A stretch of 64,000 bases of DNA, from positions 1,294,324-1,358,323 of the forward strand of contig CP136752.1 in the NCBI GenBank assembly GCA_033471095.1. The letters are read 5' to 3'. Position 1 is the first letter of the stretch, and each line of letters begins with the position of its first letter. Shown in pieces: positions 27,150 through 36,442 of the stretch. The DNA is from Nitrosopumilaceae archaeon AB1(1). Lineage in GTDB: Archaea > Thermoproteota > Nitrososphaeria > Nitrososphaerales > Nitrosopumilaceae. The translations under genes and the position numbers were made by a program. The notes beneath the pieces are model-generated. The model did no database searches. It saw nothing but the letters and a program-made list of their open reading frames with translations, and was not told the origin of the DNA.

Positions 27150-27842
27150 TTATTTTTCACGAGTAAATAAGAAATAGCCAACAAGACCACCAAGTACACC
27201 TCCAGTGATTGGTGCAAGCCAATACATCCACTGATACTCCCATAGACCAGATATCAGTGCAGGTCCGAAAGAGCGTGCAGGGTTTACAGAAGCCCCAGTT
27301 AGAGGAACGCCTATTAAATGAACAGCCAATACAGCAGCACCAATGGCAAAACCTGCCCAACCAGGTGTGGCTTTTTTATGTACGACCACCATGAATATGG
27401 TCAATACTAGAAAGAAGGTCAGAATAATCTCTACAGCAATTCCTGCCAACACACTTTTATTAATTAAATCACTTGGACCACCATGAATTCCATATCCAAC
27501 ATCTTTGGCAAAGTCTGGCAGTATAGCTGCAATTGCCGCAGCTCCAAATGTGGCTCCTGCTAATTGTGCACCAATATATCCAATAGCATCTTTAACACTT
27601 ATTTTTCTTGCAATAAGCATTGGAATAGTAACAGCAGGATTGATGTGAGCTCCAGATATGTGTCCAAATGCATATACCATAACAGCAACTATACCTCCAT
27701 GAGCAAGTGCAATAAATAATATAGATTCAATTGTTAATCCTAGAGCATATACGCCAACAGATAACACAACGGAAGCAATTCCAAAGAATGCAAGACCGAA
27801 TGTCACTATAAATTCAGCTAGCCACGCTCGTAAATTCACCAT
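27150..27842 (-). CDS. Aquaporin/glycerol-facilitator family channel (MIP)
   Basis: About 230-residue membrane channel with both NPA boxes: GAHINPAV near residue 65-71 and GASVNPARSFGPAL near 180. Six hydrophobic segments are visible. The Arg after the second NPA is the selectivity-filter arginine. It conducts water or small neutral solutes across the cytoplasmic membrane. I prefer ATG 27,842 (MVNLRAWLAEF) to ATG 27,854, which adds four residues. It is just outside the island, downstream on the tRNA 5' side. Confidence 0.92.
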   Translation of the reverse strand: MVNLRAWLAEFIVTFGLAFFGIASVVLSVGVYALGLTIESILFIALAHGGIVAVMVYAFGHISGAHINPAVTIPMLIARKISVKDAIGYIGAQLAGATFGAAAIAAILPDFAKDVGYGIHGGPSDLINKSVLAGIAVEIILTFFLVLTIFMVVVHKKATPGWAGFAIGAAVLAVHLIGVPLTGASVNPARSFGPALISGLWEYQWMYWLAPITGGVLGGLVGYFLFTREK

Positions 27843-27912
27843 TATATAATTCAAAAATAGTCACAATATAAACTAACATTATATTAATTATACCCCAATC
27901 ATATTACTAATC

Positions 27913-28389
27913 ATGCTTAAAGAGGGAGATAAAATTCCAAAGTTCAAACTAAAGAACGCAGATGATAAAATTATATCCTCAGAAGATTACATGGGGAAAA
28001 GACTTGTCATTTATTTTTACCCCAAAGATTTTACCCCTGGATGTACAAAGGAGGCAGATGGATTCTCATCTAAATATCCAGAATTTGAAAAATTAAATGT
28101 TGACATCATAGGGGTGAGCAAAGATAGTGCCAGTATGCATAAAAAATTCTCAGATAAAAAGAATATACCATATACACTGCTCTCAGATCCTGATGCGACT
28201 CTCGCAAAGAGTTTTGGGGTATGGGGTAAAAAGAAATTCATGGGAGTCGAATACACAGGTATGATGCGAACAACATTTCTAATAGCCGAGGACGGACTAA
28301 TATTCAAAGCATACCCAAAGGTAAAAGTATCAGAACACATAGAGCAGGTGTTAAATGAATGGAAAATAAAAAAAATAGTAAAAATCTAG
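27913..28389 (+). CDS. bcp: Peroxiredoxin, BCP/PrxQ family
   Basis: 158-residue thiol peroxidase that reduces H2O2 and organic hydroperoxides. The peroxidatic Cys44 is in FTPGCTKEADGF. The position five residues on, which holds the resolving Cys in many PrxQ proteins, is Asp-Gly here, so it probably works as a 1-Cys enzyme with an external thiol. Divergent from aquaporin with a 70-base spacer. Its 3' end overlaps the convergent Pro-rich gene by four bases. Confidence 0.93.
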   Translation: MLKEGDKIPKFKLKNADDKIISSEDYMGKRLVIYFYPKDFTPGCTKEADGFSSKYPEFEKLNVDIIGVSKDSASMHKKFSDKKNIPYTLLSDPDATLAKSFGVWGKKKFMGVEYTGMMRTTFLIAEDGLIFKAYPKVKVSEHIEQVLNEWKIKKIVKI

Positions 28390-29261
28390 AAACCTTTTGG
28401 AAGTGTACCGCGTTTAGCTTTTGGTGGTGGCATTTCTTGTACTTGTGTTTGAGCATCGCCTTCTGGAATTGTTATATTATAACCATTGAAGTTTTTACCA
28501 ACTGGATGAAACGCCATACGTTGTCGTGTTGCAAAGTATTGATTTGATGCAGCTGTAAAACCTGTAACATTGACTTTTTGCATATTCCAATCACCAGATT
28601 TGGATGTACCACGTAGTGCATGTCGGTTTGCCCATGCTCGATTATTTTCTGGTACATATCCAGTAGTATGTTTTTTATACTCATTCCAATCTTTCATTGG
28701 AACATTTTTCCATGCATCTTGTTGTGAACCAAGATTAGATGTGGTATTTTCATCAGAAAGTTTAGGTTTGGTTTCTGCTGGAGGTGGAGTCATACCTTTT
28801 GGTAATGTACCTTTTGGCAGTGTACCTTTAGTTTCTGCTGGAGGTGGAGGTGCAGGTTTTGATGCAGTCATACCTTTTGGTAATGTACCTTTAGGCAGTG
28901 TAGGTTTAGTTTCTGCTGGAGGTGGAGGTGCAGGTTTTGATGCAGTAGTACCTTTTGGTAATGTACCTTTTGGCAGTGTACCTTTAGTTTCTGCTGGAGG
29001 TGAAGGTGTAGGTTTTGATGCAGTAGTACCTTTTGGTAATGTGCCTTTTGGCAGTGTACCTTTAGTTTCTGCTGGAGGTGGAGGTGCAGGTTTTGATGCA
29101 GTCATACCTTTTGGTAATGTACCTTTAGGTTTTGCCGCAGATGTTGTAGTTTGTGTACCGATTTTCTCATCAAGTTCACTAGTTAATTTTGCCAACTGGG
29201 CTTCAAGATTTGCAAGTTTTTTTTCCAAATCTTTCTTTGTCGTCGCTTTTTTTGTAGCCAT
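28386..29261 (-). CDS. Pro/Lys-rich repeat protein with GTLPKG motifs
   Basis: 291-residue protein of three parts. An N-terminal Lys-rich coiled coil (residues 5-40, KKDLEKKLANLEAQLAKL) is followed by about five repeats that combine GTLPKG with TASKPAPPPPAETK (45-160). The C-terminal domain (about 165-291) has WKNVPMKDWNEYKKHTTGY and a GTLPKGF terminus. It has no signal peptide or membrane helix. The repeat is probably a flexible linker or interaction region. Another protein in the window (48,113-49,345) ends in the related GTMPKGWD. Function unknown; apparently thaumarchaeal. A plus-strand frame here is a shadow. Confidence 0.7.
   Translation of the reverse strand: MATKKATTKKDLEKKLANLEAQLAKLTSELDEKIGTQTTTSAAKPKGTLPKGMTASKPAPPPPAETKGTLPKGTLPKGTTASKPTPSPPAETKGTLPKGTLPKGTTASKPAPPPPAETKPTLPKGTLPKGMTASKPAPPPPAETKGTLPKGTLPKGMTPPPAETKPKLSDENTTSNLGSQQDAWKNVPMKDWNEYKKHTTGYVPENNRAWANRHALRGTSKSGDWNMQKVNVTGFTAASNQYFATRQRMAFHPVGKNFNGYNITIPEGDAQTQVQEMPPPKAKRGTLPKGF
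28788..29130. repeat. Tandem repeats of about 75-85 bp in the Pro-rich gene
   Basis: Four to five imperfect head-to-tail copies encode the GTLPKG plus TASKPAPPPPAETK unit of the protein on the minus strand. Copies differ by a few bases and by presence of an extra GTLPKG, implying repeated duplication and loss. Confidence 0.85.
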
Positions 29262-29586
29262 ATATCTTTTCTAAAAACTAGTTATTTATTAGATTTTGGT
29301 TTACAGGGCAATATTATCAACAAATTTGAGGAAAAACGTGTCAAATTACCCATCGAATACACATATTATCATCATTTTATTATATAAATCAGATTATTCT
29401 GATCATATGTTTATAATTAATAAGTAAAAAACACACATCACAATCAGGTATAGTGAGAAAAATTTACAAGAAAAATAATACTCATCTAGTCATACTTTGA
29501 GTTTTGTTAAATCACCCCCCATGTAATAATATAATCACTAGTAGATACAAGATAATGTTATAAGATAGACAATAAGACTCAATGTT
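29262..29586. other. Intergenic region between divergent genes
   Basis: AT-rich, with no ORF of note. It must hold the promoters of the Pro-rich protein (minus) and the 124-residue protein (plus). A run of C at 29,514-29,520 is the only unusual tract. Confidence 0.5.
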
Positions 29587-29961
29587 ATGGATGATTTTGA
29601 AAAAGAATACCCAGATTTTGATTGGAAGAACATACCTGCATACAAACACCCATTAGGAAAAAACTGTCCATGTCCAAAACACGAATACGTCAGAGAGCAG
29701 ATTAATTTTGCAAAACAAATGGGAAGTGAGGGTAATGATGCACGAGTTACATTAAAATTTTGTCCAGATCACTATCGTGTATACATGGAAGAAGTCATTC
29801 CAAGTATGCCTTTAAAATATAAAATTCTTACAAAAATTGCTTTGAAGATTGGAGCCATACGGATTGAACATTTAACATATATGCAATCAGAGATTTGTTT
29901 TTACTGCAAATTTGGATCGGGTGGTTTTGATCGTAAAACAGAACTGCCACCAATTGAATAA
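29587..29961 (+). CDS. Conserved-looking Cys/His-rich hypothetical protein
   Basis: 124-residue protein starting MDDFEKEYPDFDWKNIPAYK. It contains CPCPKHEY, FCPDHY and CFYCKFG, so five or six Cys and two His could bind zinc or an Fe-S cluster. A moderately hydrophobic stretch lies near residues 80-95. I do not recognise a named family. It faces the small zinc-ribbon gene tail-to-tail, one base apart. Confidence 0.6.
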   Translation: MDDFEKEYPDFDWKNIPAYKHPLGKNCPCPKHEYVREQINFAKQMGSEGNDARVTLKFCPDHYRVYMEEVIPSMPLKYKILTKIALKIGAIRIEHLTYMQSEICFYCKFGSGGFDRKTELPPIE

Positions 29962-29962
29962 A

Positions 29963-30193
29963 TCACATAGGATCTATAGTAAGTGATGGTCTATTGGTAG
30001 TATCATGATGACATGTTTTTTTACACAAAGGACAACGCTTCCTGTCTAAAAGAATACACTGACACGTATGATTAAGCATGTATTGTTCGGCAGCCTTTGT
30101 ATACTCACCAGTCTCATTACAAAAAGTACAAGGTGTGTTAATTAGTAAAATTACACCCTTGCCATCACAAATTGGGCATGTCTCATCAGCCAC
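29963..30193 (-). CDS. Small DnaJ-type zinc-finger protein
   Basis: 76-residue protein of repeated CxxC knuckles. It starts CPICDGKGVI (CxxCxGxG, as in the DnaJ cysteine-rich region), then CTFCNETG, CQC and CPLCKKTCHHD. At least two zinc sites are likely. It has no J domain, so it is probably a small zinc-ribbon chaperone-like or nucleic-acid-binding protein. Divergent from ubiD. Confidence 0.65.
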   Translation of the reverse strand: MADETCPICDGKGVILLINTPCTFCNETGEYTKAAEQYMLNHTCQCILLDRKRCPLCKKTCHHDTTNRPSLTIDPM

Positions 30194-30285
30194 GATAAAT
30201 CACAATTAATACTACTTATAGAGTTTTAAATAATTATTCACGAATTATAGTTAGGCTTATACTTGAAATAAATTGTTAATATCTC

Positions 30286-31731
30286 ATGACAATAGTGGAT
30301 TTACACCAATTCATTAAAAAACTCGAAGAGAATAATGAAATTAAAAAAATTTCAACTCAAGTAGATACAGATTTAGAGATTGCAGAGATTTTACGCAGGG
30401 TAGTTTATCAAAACGGTCCTGCCATATTATTTGAGAACGTCAAGGGATATGATATGCCAGTTTTGGGTAATGTATTCGGATCCATGAGACGTCTTGAGAT
30501 TGGACTTGAGACTAGTGACTTTACAGAGATTGGAAATAGAATAGCAGATATGACTAGAATGGACATGCCTACAAATCTATTAGACAAAATTAAAAAACTG
30601 CCAGAGCTATCCAAAATGACAGAATCATTTCCAAAATCAGTGAATAGTGGCCCAGTAACAGAAGAGATTATTAAGAATCCAACATTCAGCTCTATGCCTA
30701 TTATAAAATCATGGCCAGAGGATGCAGGAAAATTCATAACGTTTGGTCTTGTGGCCACAAAACATCCTGAGACAGGGGTTCGAAATCTTGGAGTGTACAG
30801 AATTCAGATCATTAATGACACACAAGCATTGATGCATTGGCAGAAACACAAACGCGGTGCACTACATCATGATTTGATAAAGGACAAGGGTGGAAAGATA
30901 GAGGCAGCCATAATTATTGGGGGTGAGCCGGCGACAATATTTTCAGGAGTAGCACCAGTGCCAGAAGGATTGGACAAGTATCTGTTTGCAGGAATTGTTC
31001 AGAGAACAGGAATCAAGACAGTAAAGTGCAAGACAATTAATCTAGATGTTCCAGCAAATGCTGAGATTGTAATTGAGGGGCATGTAGATCCTAATGATTT
31101 ACAAGATGAAGGTCCATTCGGAGATCATACAGGATATTATACACCTAAAGAACCATTTCCCACATTTACCATAACAGGAATGATGCAACGTAAAAAACCA
31201 ATATATCATACCACAGTTGTAGGAAAACCAATTCTAGAAGATGCATTTATTGGCAAAGTAATAGAGAGATCATTTCTTCCATTAATCAAAATGTTTCATC
31301 CCGAAGTAGTAGATTATTCAATGCCGCCGGCAGGTTGGTTCCAAGGTATGGCCATCATATCGATAAAAAAAAGATATCCAGGACAGGCAAAAAAAGTAAT
31401 GATGGGATTATGGGGTATGGGACAATTAGCATTAACAAAAATGTTTGTAGTAGTTGATGACAGTGTAAATGTACACGATATCAATGATGTCATATGGGCA
31501 ATTACAACACGTTGTGATGCTGCAAGAGATGTCATAATTATTGATAATACACCAACAGATACACTAGATCCTGCATCACCACGGGTAAATCACGGCTCAA
31601 AACTTGGAATCGATGCAACACAAAAGACATCTGAGGAAGGCATGCAAAGAGAGATACAAAAAGAAGTCGAAATAGATGAGAAAACAAAAAAACTAGTGGA
31701 TTCTAGATGGTCAGAGTATAACATATCATAA
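30286..31731 (+). CDS. ubiD: UbiD-family prenylated-FMN decarboxylase
   Basis: 481-residue UbiD decarboxylase. Recognisable family blocks include NLGVYRIQIIN, then IVIEGHVDPNDLQDEGPFGD (substrate/cofactor pocket), and a late VIWAITTRCDAARD. It needs prenyl-FMN made by UbiX (54,566-55,123 here). The likely step is decarboxylation of a prenylated naphthoate in futalosine-route menaquinone synthesis (MqnL-like). It converges with the MqnC-like gene 15 bases away. Confidence 0.85.
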   Translation: MTIVDLHQFIKKLEENNEIKKISTQVDTDLEIAEILRRVVYQNGPAILFENVKGYDMPVLGNVFGSMRRLEIGLETSDFTEIGNRIADMTRMDMPTNLLDKIKKLPELSKMTESFPKSVNSGPVTEEIIKNPTFSSMPIIKSWPEDAGKFITFGLVATKHPETGVRNLGVYRIQIINDTQALMHWQKHKRGALHHDLIKDKGGKIEAAIIIGGEPATIFSGVAPVPEGLDKYLFAGIVQRTGIKTVKCKTINLDVPANAEIVIEGHVDPNDLQDEGPFGDHTGYYTPKEPFPTFTITGMMQRKKPIYHTTVVGKPILEDAFIGKVIERSFLPLIKMFHPEVVDYSMPPAGWFQGMAIISIKKRYPGQAKKVMMGLWGMGQLALTKMFVVVDDSVNVHDINDVIWAITTRCDAARDVIIIDNTPTDTLDPASPRVNHGSKLGIDATQKTSEEGMQREIQKEVEIDEKTKKLVDSRWSEYNIS

Positions 31732-31745
31732 ATGACAAGTCTAAA

Positions 31746-32864
31746 TTATACCACATTGTAAAGATTATCTCGTTCCTGTACAGTATAACCAATTTGATTT
31801 ATAGAGTGTATTATTTTTTGTGAGGACAGTTCAGTTGAACGTGCGCCGGTACAAGATACCACTTCCTCACCAATCAATGTGCCGCCAAAATCATTTGCCC
31901 CATACCTCAAGGCCATCTGTGCCATACCAATTCCATTTGTAAGCCATGAAGATTGGATATGAGGTATTAGACCATCAAACATTATTCTTGACACTGCAAT
32001 CATTTTAAGTAAAATTGTACCACCGCTACTAGTAATATCAGGATCAACTTGTTGCATAGGGGTATTATTTGGCTCAAAACTCCACGGTATAAACGCCATA
32101 AATCCATGTGTCTTTTCTTGTAATTGTATAATTCGATACATGTGTTCTGCAATGTCTGCGTTTGTCTCTACATGACCATACATCATTGTTGCAGATGAAG
32201 GAATATCCAACGAGTGGGCCTCATCCATAATTCGAATCCACTCATCAGAGGTAATTTTTTTGGGACTAATGATTTGCTTTACTGAATCAGTCAAAATTTC
32301 TGCTCCAGCTCCGGGAAGTGACTGCAGACCTGCATCTTTTAGTCTAGATAAAATCTCAAAGGTAGATGATTTCTCAACACGTGCAATCATGTCAATTTCA
32401 GATGTTGATAATGCATGAACTCCTATCTGAGGGAATTTTTCCCTAATGTTTCTAAACACATCCTCATAATACTCTATACCAAGATCAGGATTATGTCCTC
32501 CTTGAAATAATACCTGTCGAATCTTAAACATCTCCCATGATAATTTAATTCTAGTCATTATATCATCAAGTGATTCCGTATATGCATCAGAGGCACCAGG
32601 GCTTCGATAAAAAGCACAAAATTTACAATCAGTTATACAGACATTTGTATAATTTAAAATTATATTACTAATAAAAGACACATTCATGTCAAACTGTTTT
32701 TTGGTAAGATAATTTGCCACCATACCTAAAAGATAGACATCGTCAGATTCTAGCATACGAATACAGTCATCTTGACTAGGTCTACTACCCAACAGTGAGG
32801 ACTCGAGTATGTCTTGAATGTCGCTAGTATGTATAGATTCAAGAAGGCTCAAAACAATTACCAT
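31746..32864 (-). CDS. mqnC: MqnC-like radical SAM enzyme (futalosine pathway)
   Basis: About 372-residue radical SAM enzyme. The [4Fe-4S] motif CITDCKFCAFYR has the CxxxCxxC spacing (Cys80, 84, 87 from the upstream TTG). The neighbouring NYTN, the LFQGGHNPDLG block, HALSTSEI, AGLQSLPGAGAEIL and GFMAFIPWSFEP match cyclic dehypoxanthinyl-futalosine synthase better than CofH or MqnE. I chose ATG 32,864; TTG 32,876 adds four residues. Paired with the UbiD-family gene. Confidence 0.8.
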   Translation of the reverse strand: MVIVLSLLESIHTSDIQDILESSLLGSRPSQDDCIRMLESDDVYLLGMVANYLTKKQFDMNVSFISNIILNYTNVCITDCKFCAFYRSPGASDAYTESLDDIMTRIKLSWEMFKIRQVLFQGGHNPDLGIEYYEDVFRNIREKFPQIGVHALSTSEIDMIARVEKSSTFEILSRLKDAGLQSLPGAGAEILTDSVKQIISPKKITSDEWIRIMDEAHSLDIPSSATMMYGHVETNADIAEHMYRIIQLQEKTHGFMAFIPWSFEPNNTPMQQVDPDITSSGGTILLKMIAVSRIMFDGLIPHIQSSWLTNGIGMAQMALRYGANDFGGTLIGEEVVSCTGARSTELSSQKIIHSINQIGYTVQERDNLYNVV

Positions 32865-33095
32865 AAATATGATCAATATTTAATTCTTAATGACAAATGT
32901 GGTATTTTAGATGTACAAAAATCCATAGATAAAACATATTTTGAGTTTATTCAGATTTCTAGAGTGAAAAATATGATTAATTATTAATTTTATAATTTGC
33001 ACACATAATTGCAATCTCAAATATATAAAATAATAGAAATATTCAAGTTGTAATTATATGACAAGTATTCAGTATTAATATTACAAGCAAATAGG

Positions 33096-33104
33096 TTTTA
33101 AATA
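33096..33104 (+). promoter_or_regulatory. TATA-like promoter of the aro operon
   Basis: TTTTAAATA centred about 25 bases before ATG 33,125. A 25-base spacing places transcription start at or next to the ATG, so the operon mRNA is probably leaderless. No Shine-Dalgarno precedes this first gene, whereas some internal genes have one. Confidence 0.5.
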
Positions 33105-33124
33105 GGCAATACTCTTGTTACGCT

Positions 33125-33913
33125 ATGGTAAGTGGTAAAGATATCAGAATGAGTAGAATTTTAAAGGATGGTAAGATGTTGTGTATTCCAATGGATCATG
33201 GAATATCAAATGGTCCAATTAAGGGATTAGAAAACCCACAACAACTCTTAGACACGTGTCAAGACAAAGGGCTCACTAGCGTTATAGTAAATAAAGGAGT
33301 GTTGGCATCTATTAATAGTCCTCTTAAAATTGGAACATTATTACACCTATCTGCAAGTACGTCACTATCAAAATATCCCAACAGAAAAATGATAATTGGA
33401 AGCGCACAAGAAGCAGTTGCAATGGGAGCAGATGGAGTATCTTTACATATTAACATTGGAGGTAATGAGGAACCAGAGATGTTGGAACAGTTGGGATTAA
33501 TGGTAGAGGAATGTCACAAAGTCAGTATGCCATTATTGGCAATGATGTACCCTCGTGGTGAAAATATTACAGACCCGCATGATCCTGAAATTGTAGCACA
33601 TGTATCACGCATAGGTGCAGAATGTGGTGCAGATATTGTCAAGACAGTATACACAGGGGATATGGATTCATTTGCTAAAATAGTAAAGAGTACACCTGTA
33701 CCAATAGTCGTCGCAGGAGGGCCTAAAACAGAGACAGATTTAGAATTACTACAGATGACATATCAGATAATGCGTGCCGGTGGAGCAGGAGTCACATATG
33801 GCAGAAACATATTTGCTCACGAACACCCTGACAGAATAGTCGAGGCACTAGCTGATGTAATATTTCACAACAGATCTCCAGATGAGGCGTTGAATAGAAT
33901 TGAACAAGGGTAG
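33125..33913 (+). CDS. aroA': 2-amino-3,7-dideoxy-D-threo-hept-6-ulosonate (ADH) synthase
   Basis: 262-residue class I aldolase-type TIM barrel. Family blocks include CIPMDHGISNGPIKGL, MIIGSAQEAVAMGADGVSLH, a Schiff-base lysine near ADIVKTVYTGD, and AGGAGVTYGRNIF. It makes the six-carbon precursor for the archaeal DAHP-independent route to 3-dehydroquinate. As it is first in the operon and next to DHQ synthase II, ADH synthase is far likelier than a glycolytic aldolase. It overlaps the next gene by 14 bases. Confidence 0.9.
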   Translation: MVSGKDIRMSRILKDGKMLCIPMDHGISNGPIKGLENPQQLLDTCQDKGLTSVIVNKGVLASINSPLKIGTLLHLSASTSLSKYPNRKMIIGSAQEAVAMGADGVSLHINIGGNEEPEMLEQLGLMVEECHKVSMPLLAMMYPRGENITDPHDPEIVAHVSRIGAECGADIVKTVYTGDMDSFAKIVKSTPVPIVVAGGPKTETDLELLQMTYQIMRAGGAGVTYGRNIFAHEHPDRIVEALADVIFHNRSPDEALNRIEQG

Positions 33914-34955
33914 AGAATTAATCATAGAACCACGAGGATCAAGGGAGAGTATAATCAAACTGCTCGCACTACTCAAAAAGGAGGGAATAGGCATGGTCCA
34001 CACAAATCCAAAGAATGTCTCAGGTTCACAATTGAAAACAATGCATACATCACGAAATTCAGATTATGTAATTATTAAAGAGGGAGAGACCATACCACGT
34101 AAAAAAAAAATAGGCAGATACTTTCTTGTAACATCAAACAAAGACATTGATAAAATATTTCGCGCTGCAAGCAAGGGGCTTGATTTTGTTTTAATAGAAG
34201 TTAAGGATTGGAAGATCATCCCACTAGAGAATATCATTGCCAAACTACACAATATTCATACAAAAATATTTGCACGTGCCCACACAGTAGCAGAAGTCAG
34301 AAAAATGTTTTCAATTTTAGATATCGGTGTTGATGGAGTGATATTTGCAACATCTTCAATTAATCATGTTCAAGAAGCAATGTTATATCTAGGTACAAAA
34401 AACATGCGTCTTGTAAAGTCAAAGATTACAGATATCAAAGAGGTTGGAGATGGAGAACGTGTTTGTGTGGATACTGCATCCATACTTAAAAAGGGAGAAG
34501 GAATGTTGGTTGGAAACAAATCAAATTTTTTGTTTCTAGTACACAATGAATCAGTTGGCTCATCATTTACATCGCCCAGACCATTCAGGGTAAACGCCGG
34601 TGCCGTACACTGCTACACACTATCCCCTGACGGTACTACGAAATATCTCTCAGAAATTGAGTCCGGAGAGGAGGTAATTATTTTAGGCACTAGTGGAAAT
34701 GCACGCAGAGTAACTGTTGGTAGAAGCAAGATTGAGCGCAGACCAATGCTTATGATAAAATCAGTGACAGAAGATGGAGAACACGGTGGAATTATAGTCC
34801 AGGATGCAGAGACCATACGATTTGTAAAACCAAATGGCAAGCTAGTATCAGTCACACATTTGAGAAAAGGAGACAGTGTTTTAGTTTATTCAAAACAATC
34901 TACAGGTAGACACTTTGGAATGGAAGTTTCTGACGAATACATACTAGAGAAATGA
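33900..34955 (+). CDS. aroB': 3-dehydroquinate synthase II
   Basis: 351-residue archaeal-type DHQ synthase (NAD-dependent oxidative deaminase/cyclase), unrelated to bacterial AroB. The characteristic C-terminal half reads SPRPFRVNAGAVHCYTL, then ETIRFVKPNGKLVSVT. It starts with TTG at 33,900 inside the preceding gene, so translation is coupled. It converts ADH to 3-dehydroquinate. The stop overlaps aroD by four bases (ATGA). Confidence 0.93.
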   Translation: MNKGRELIIEPRGSRESIIKLLALLKKEGIGMVHTNPKNVSGSQLKTMHTSRNSDYVIIKEGETIPRKKKIGRYFLVTSNKDIDKIFRAASKGLDFVLIEVKDWKIIPLENIIAKLHNIHTKIFARAHTVAEVRKMFSILDIGVDGVIFATSSINHVQEAMLYLGTKNMRLVKSKITDIKEVGDGERVCVDTASILKKGEGMLVGNKSNFLFLVHNESVGSSFTSPRPFRVNAGAVHCYTLSPDGTTKYLSEIESGEEVIILGTSGNARRVTVGRSKIERRPMLMIKSVTEDGEHGGIIVQDAETIRFVKPNGKLVSVTHLRKGDSVLVYSKQSTGRHFGMEVSDEYILEK

Positions 34956-35620
34956 CTAGTTTGAACACTTGTGTATCCATCGCGGTCAAATCTAAAAAAA
35001 AACTTTACAACGATACCATTACTTGTTTAAAAAAATCAAAATATGTGGAATTAAGATTAGATCATCTTCCACCAAAAGATGTTCAGATCATACTAGAAGA
35101 GTTGGGACCCAAGTTGTCAAGATGTATCTGTACACTACGACCAAAACGTGAAGGGGGTAATTTCACACAGAGTGAAAAAAAGAGAGTAGAACTGTTAAAA
35201 ATTATTATTGGTTTTAAACCATATTTAGTAGATATTGAATACAACACACTCAATAATTATACATCATTATACACACTGGCAAAAAAATCAAACATACTAG
35301 TATCATGGCATGATTTTAAAAAAACTCCAAGTGTATCATTATTAAACAAGAGACTAGACAGTATGCAAAAAATGTCAAAAAATATCAAGATTGTTACAAT
35401 GTGTACCAAACCAATTGATGCGTCATTAATCATATCATTATATGGCAAAGTAAAAGCAGATACAAAATTAGTAGCGTTTGGCATGGGCTCAATGGGCAGA
35501 ATATCCAGACTGTTATGCCTATATTTGGGAAGCCCATTTACATATGTAAGTTTAGGCAAAGCGGTGGCACCGGGTCAATTCAGTCTAGCAGAGATTATAC
35601 CGCTTTTAAAGAGGAGATGA
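34952..35620 (+). CDS. aroD: 3-dehydroquinate dehydratase, type I
   Basis: 222-residue TIM-barrel dehydratase forming a Schiff base. YVELRLDHLP carries the N-terminal substrate-binding Glu/Arg. VSWHDFKKTP provides the catalytic His, KIVTMC the lysine strand, and VAFGMGSMGRISR the C-terminal loop. Third step of the shikimate route. It starts on the ATGA overlap. Confidence 0.93.
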   Translation: MTSLNTCVSIAVKSKKKLYNDTITCLKKSKYVELRLDHLPPKDVQIILEELGPKLSRCICTLRPKREGGNFTQSEKKRVELLKIIIGFKPYLVDIEYNTLNNYTSLYTLAKKSNILVSWHDFKKTPSVSLLNKRLDSMQKMSKNIKIVTMCTKPIDASLIISLYGKVKADTKLVAFGMGSMGRISRLLCLYLGSPFTYVSLGKAVAPGQFSLAEIIPLLKRR

Positions 35621-35623
35621 GTA

Positions 35624-36442
35624 TTGGTCAAAACATATGCAGTTATCGGTGATCCCATTAATCACTCATTATCACCGACGATTCACAATGCAGTATTCAG
35701 AGACAAAGACATGGATTGCACATACATTGCATATAGAATTCCAAGAGATGAATTAGTAGAAGGAATTAATTCATTGAAAAAAATTAACATATCTGGATTC
35801 AATGTTACCATTCCTCACAAAATACAGATGGTAAAATATCTCGATGTGATGGATGAAAATTGTACTATAACTGGCGCGTGTAATACAGTATTGAATAAAG
35901 ACGGTACCCTGAAAGGGTATAATACAGATGTGGCAGGATTTATGGAACCAATATACAGACGCAATATATCAGTAAAGGGAATGTCTATTTTATTATTGGG
36001 TGCAGGAGGCGCTGCCAGAGCAGTTGTGGTAGGATTAAAAAAAGAGTCTGTTGGAAAGATTTGTATTGCAAATCGCACAGAACAGAGGGCAAAAGAGTTG
36101 GCAGATTTTGCATCAAAATTTGGTGTAGAGACTGAGATTCGTACACTAAATAATGTATCAGGTATTGGATTCGATATGATCATAAACTCAACATCTCTTG
36201 GGTTAGCAGATGAGGTCATACCAATATCAAATGATACAATACAGAGTAGTAGTATAATTTATGATTTGGTATACAAGCCAATCAACACTGATTTTATAAA
36301 AAAAGCCAAAGAATCCAAGGCAAAAATAATTTATGGTTATGAAATGCTACTAGGTCAGGCAACACGTGCATTTGAAATTTGGCACGGTATCAAAGCACCA
36401 TATGATATAATGAAGAGATCAATACTTGGTGTTCAGCCCTGA
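35624..36442 (+). CDS. aroE: Shikimate dehydrogenase
   Basis: 272-residue NADP-dependent enzyme. Substrate-binding IGDPINHSLSPTIHN and the catalytic Lys in FNVTIPHKIQ are present. The NADP site is LLGAGGAARAV, with NRTEQRA beyond. The start is TTG 35,624, preceded by GAGGAG at 35,611; nearby ATG 35,617 is out of frame. Gap from aroD is only three bases. Its TGA overlaps the inferred CTG start of shikimate kinase. Confidence 0.94.
   Translation: MVKTYAVIGDPINHSLSPTIHNAVFRDKDMDCTYIAYRIPRDELVEGINSLKKINISGFNVTIPHKIQMVKYLDVMDENCTITGACNTVLNKDGTLKGYNTDVAGFMEPIYRRNISVKGMSILLLGAGGAARAVVVGLKKESVGKICIANRTEQRAKELADFASKFGVETEIRTLNNVSGIGFDMIINSTSLGLADEVIPISNDTIQSSSIIYDLVYKPINTDFIKKAKESKAKIIYGYEMLLGQATRAFEIWHGIKAPYDIMKRSILGVQP

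Noticed and set aside
28570..29274. 234-residue plus-strand frame
   Set aside because: It is antisense to the Pro/Lys repeat protein; its Gly/Val/Pro repeats are the mirror of the codon repeats on the other strand.
31746..32864. CofH (FO synthase subunit) assignment
   Set aside because: CofC/CofD in the window made this plausible, but the CAFYR, QSLPGAGAEIL and IPWSFEP blocks match MqnC better.
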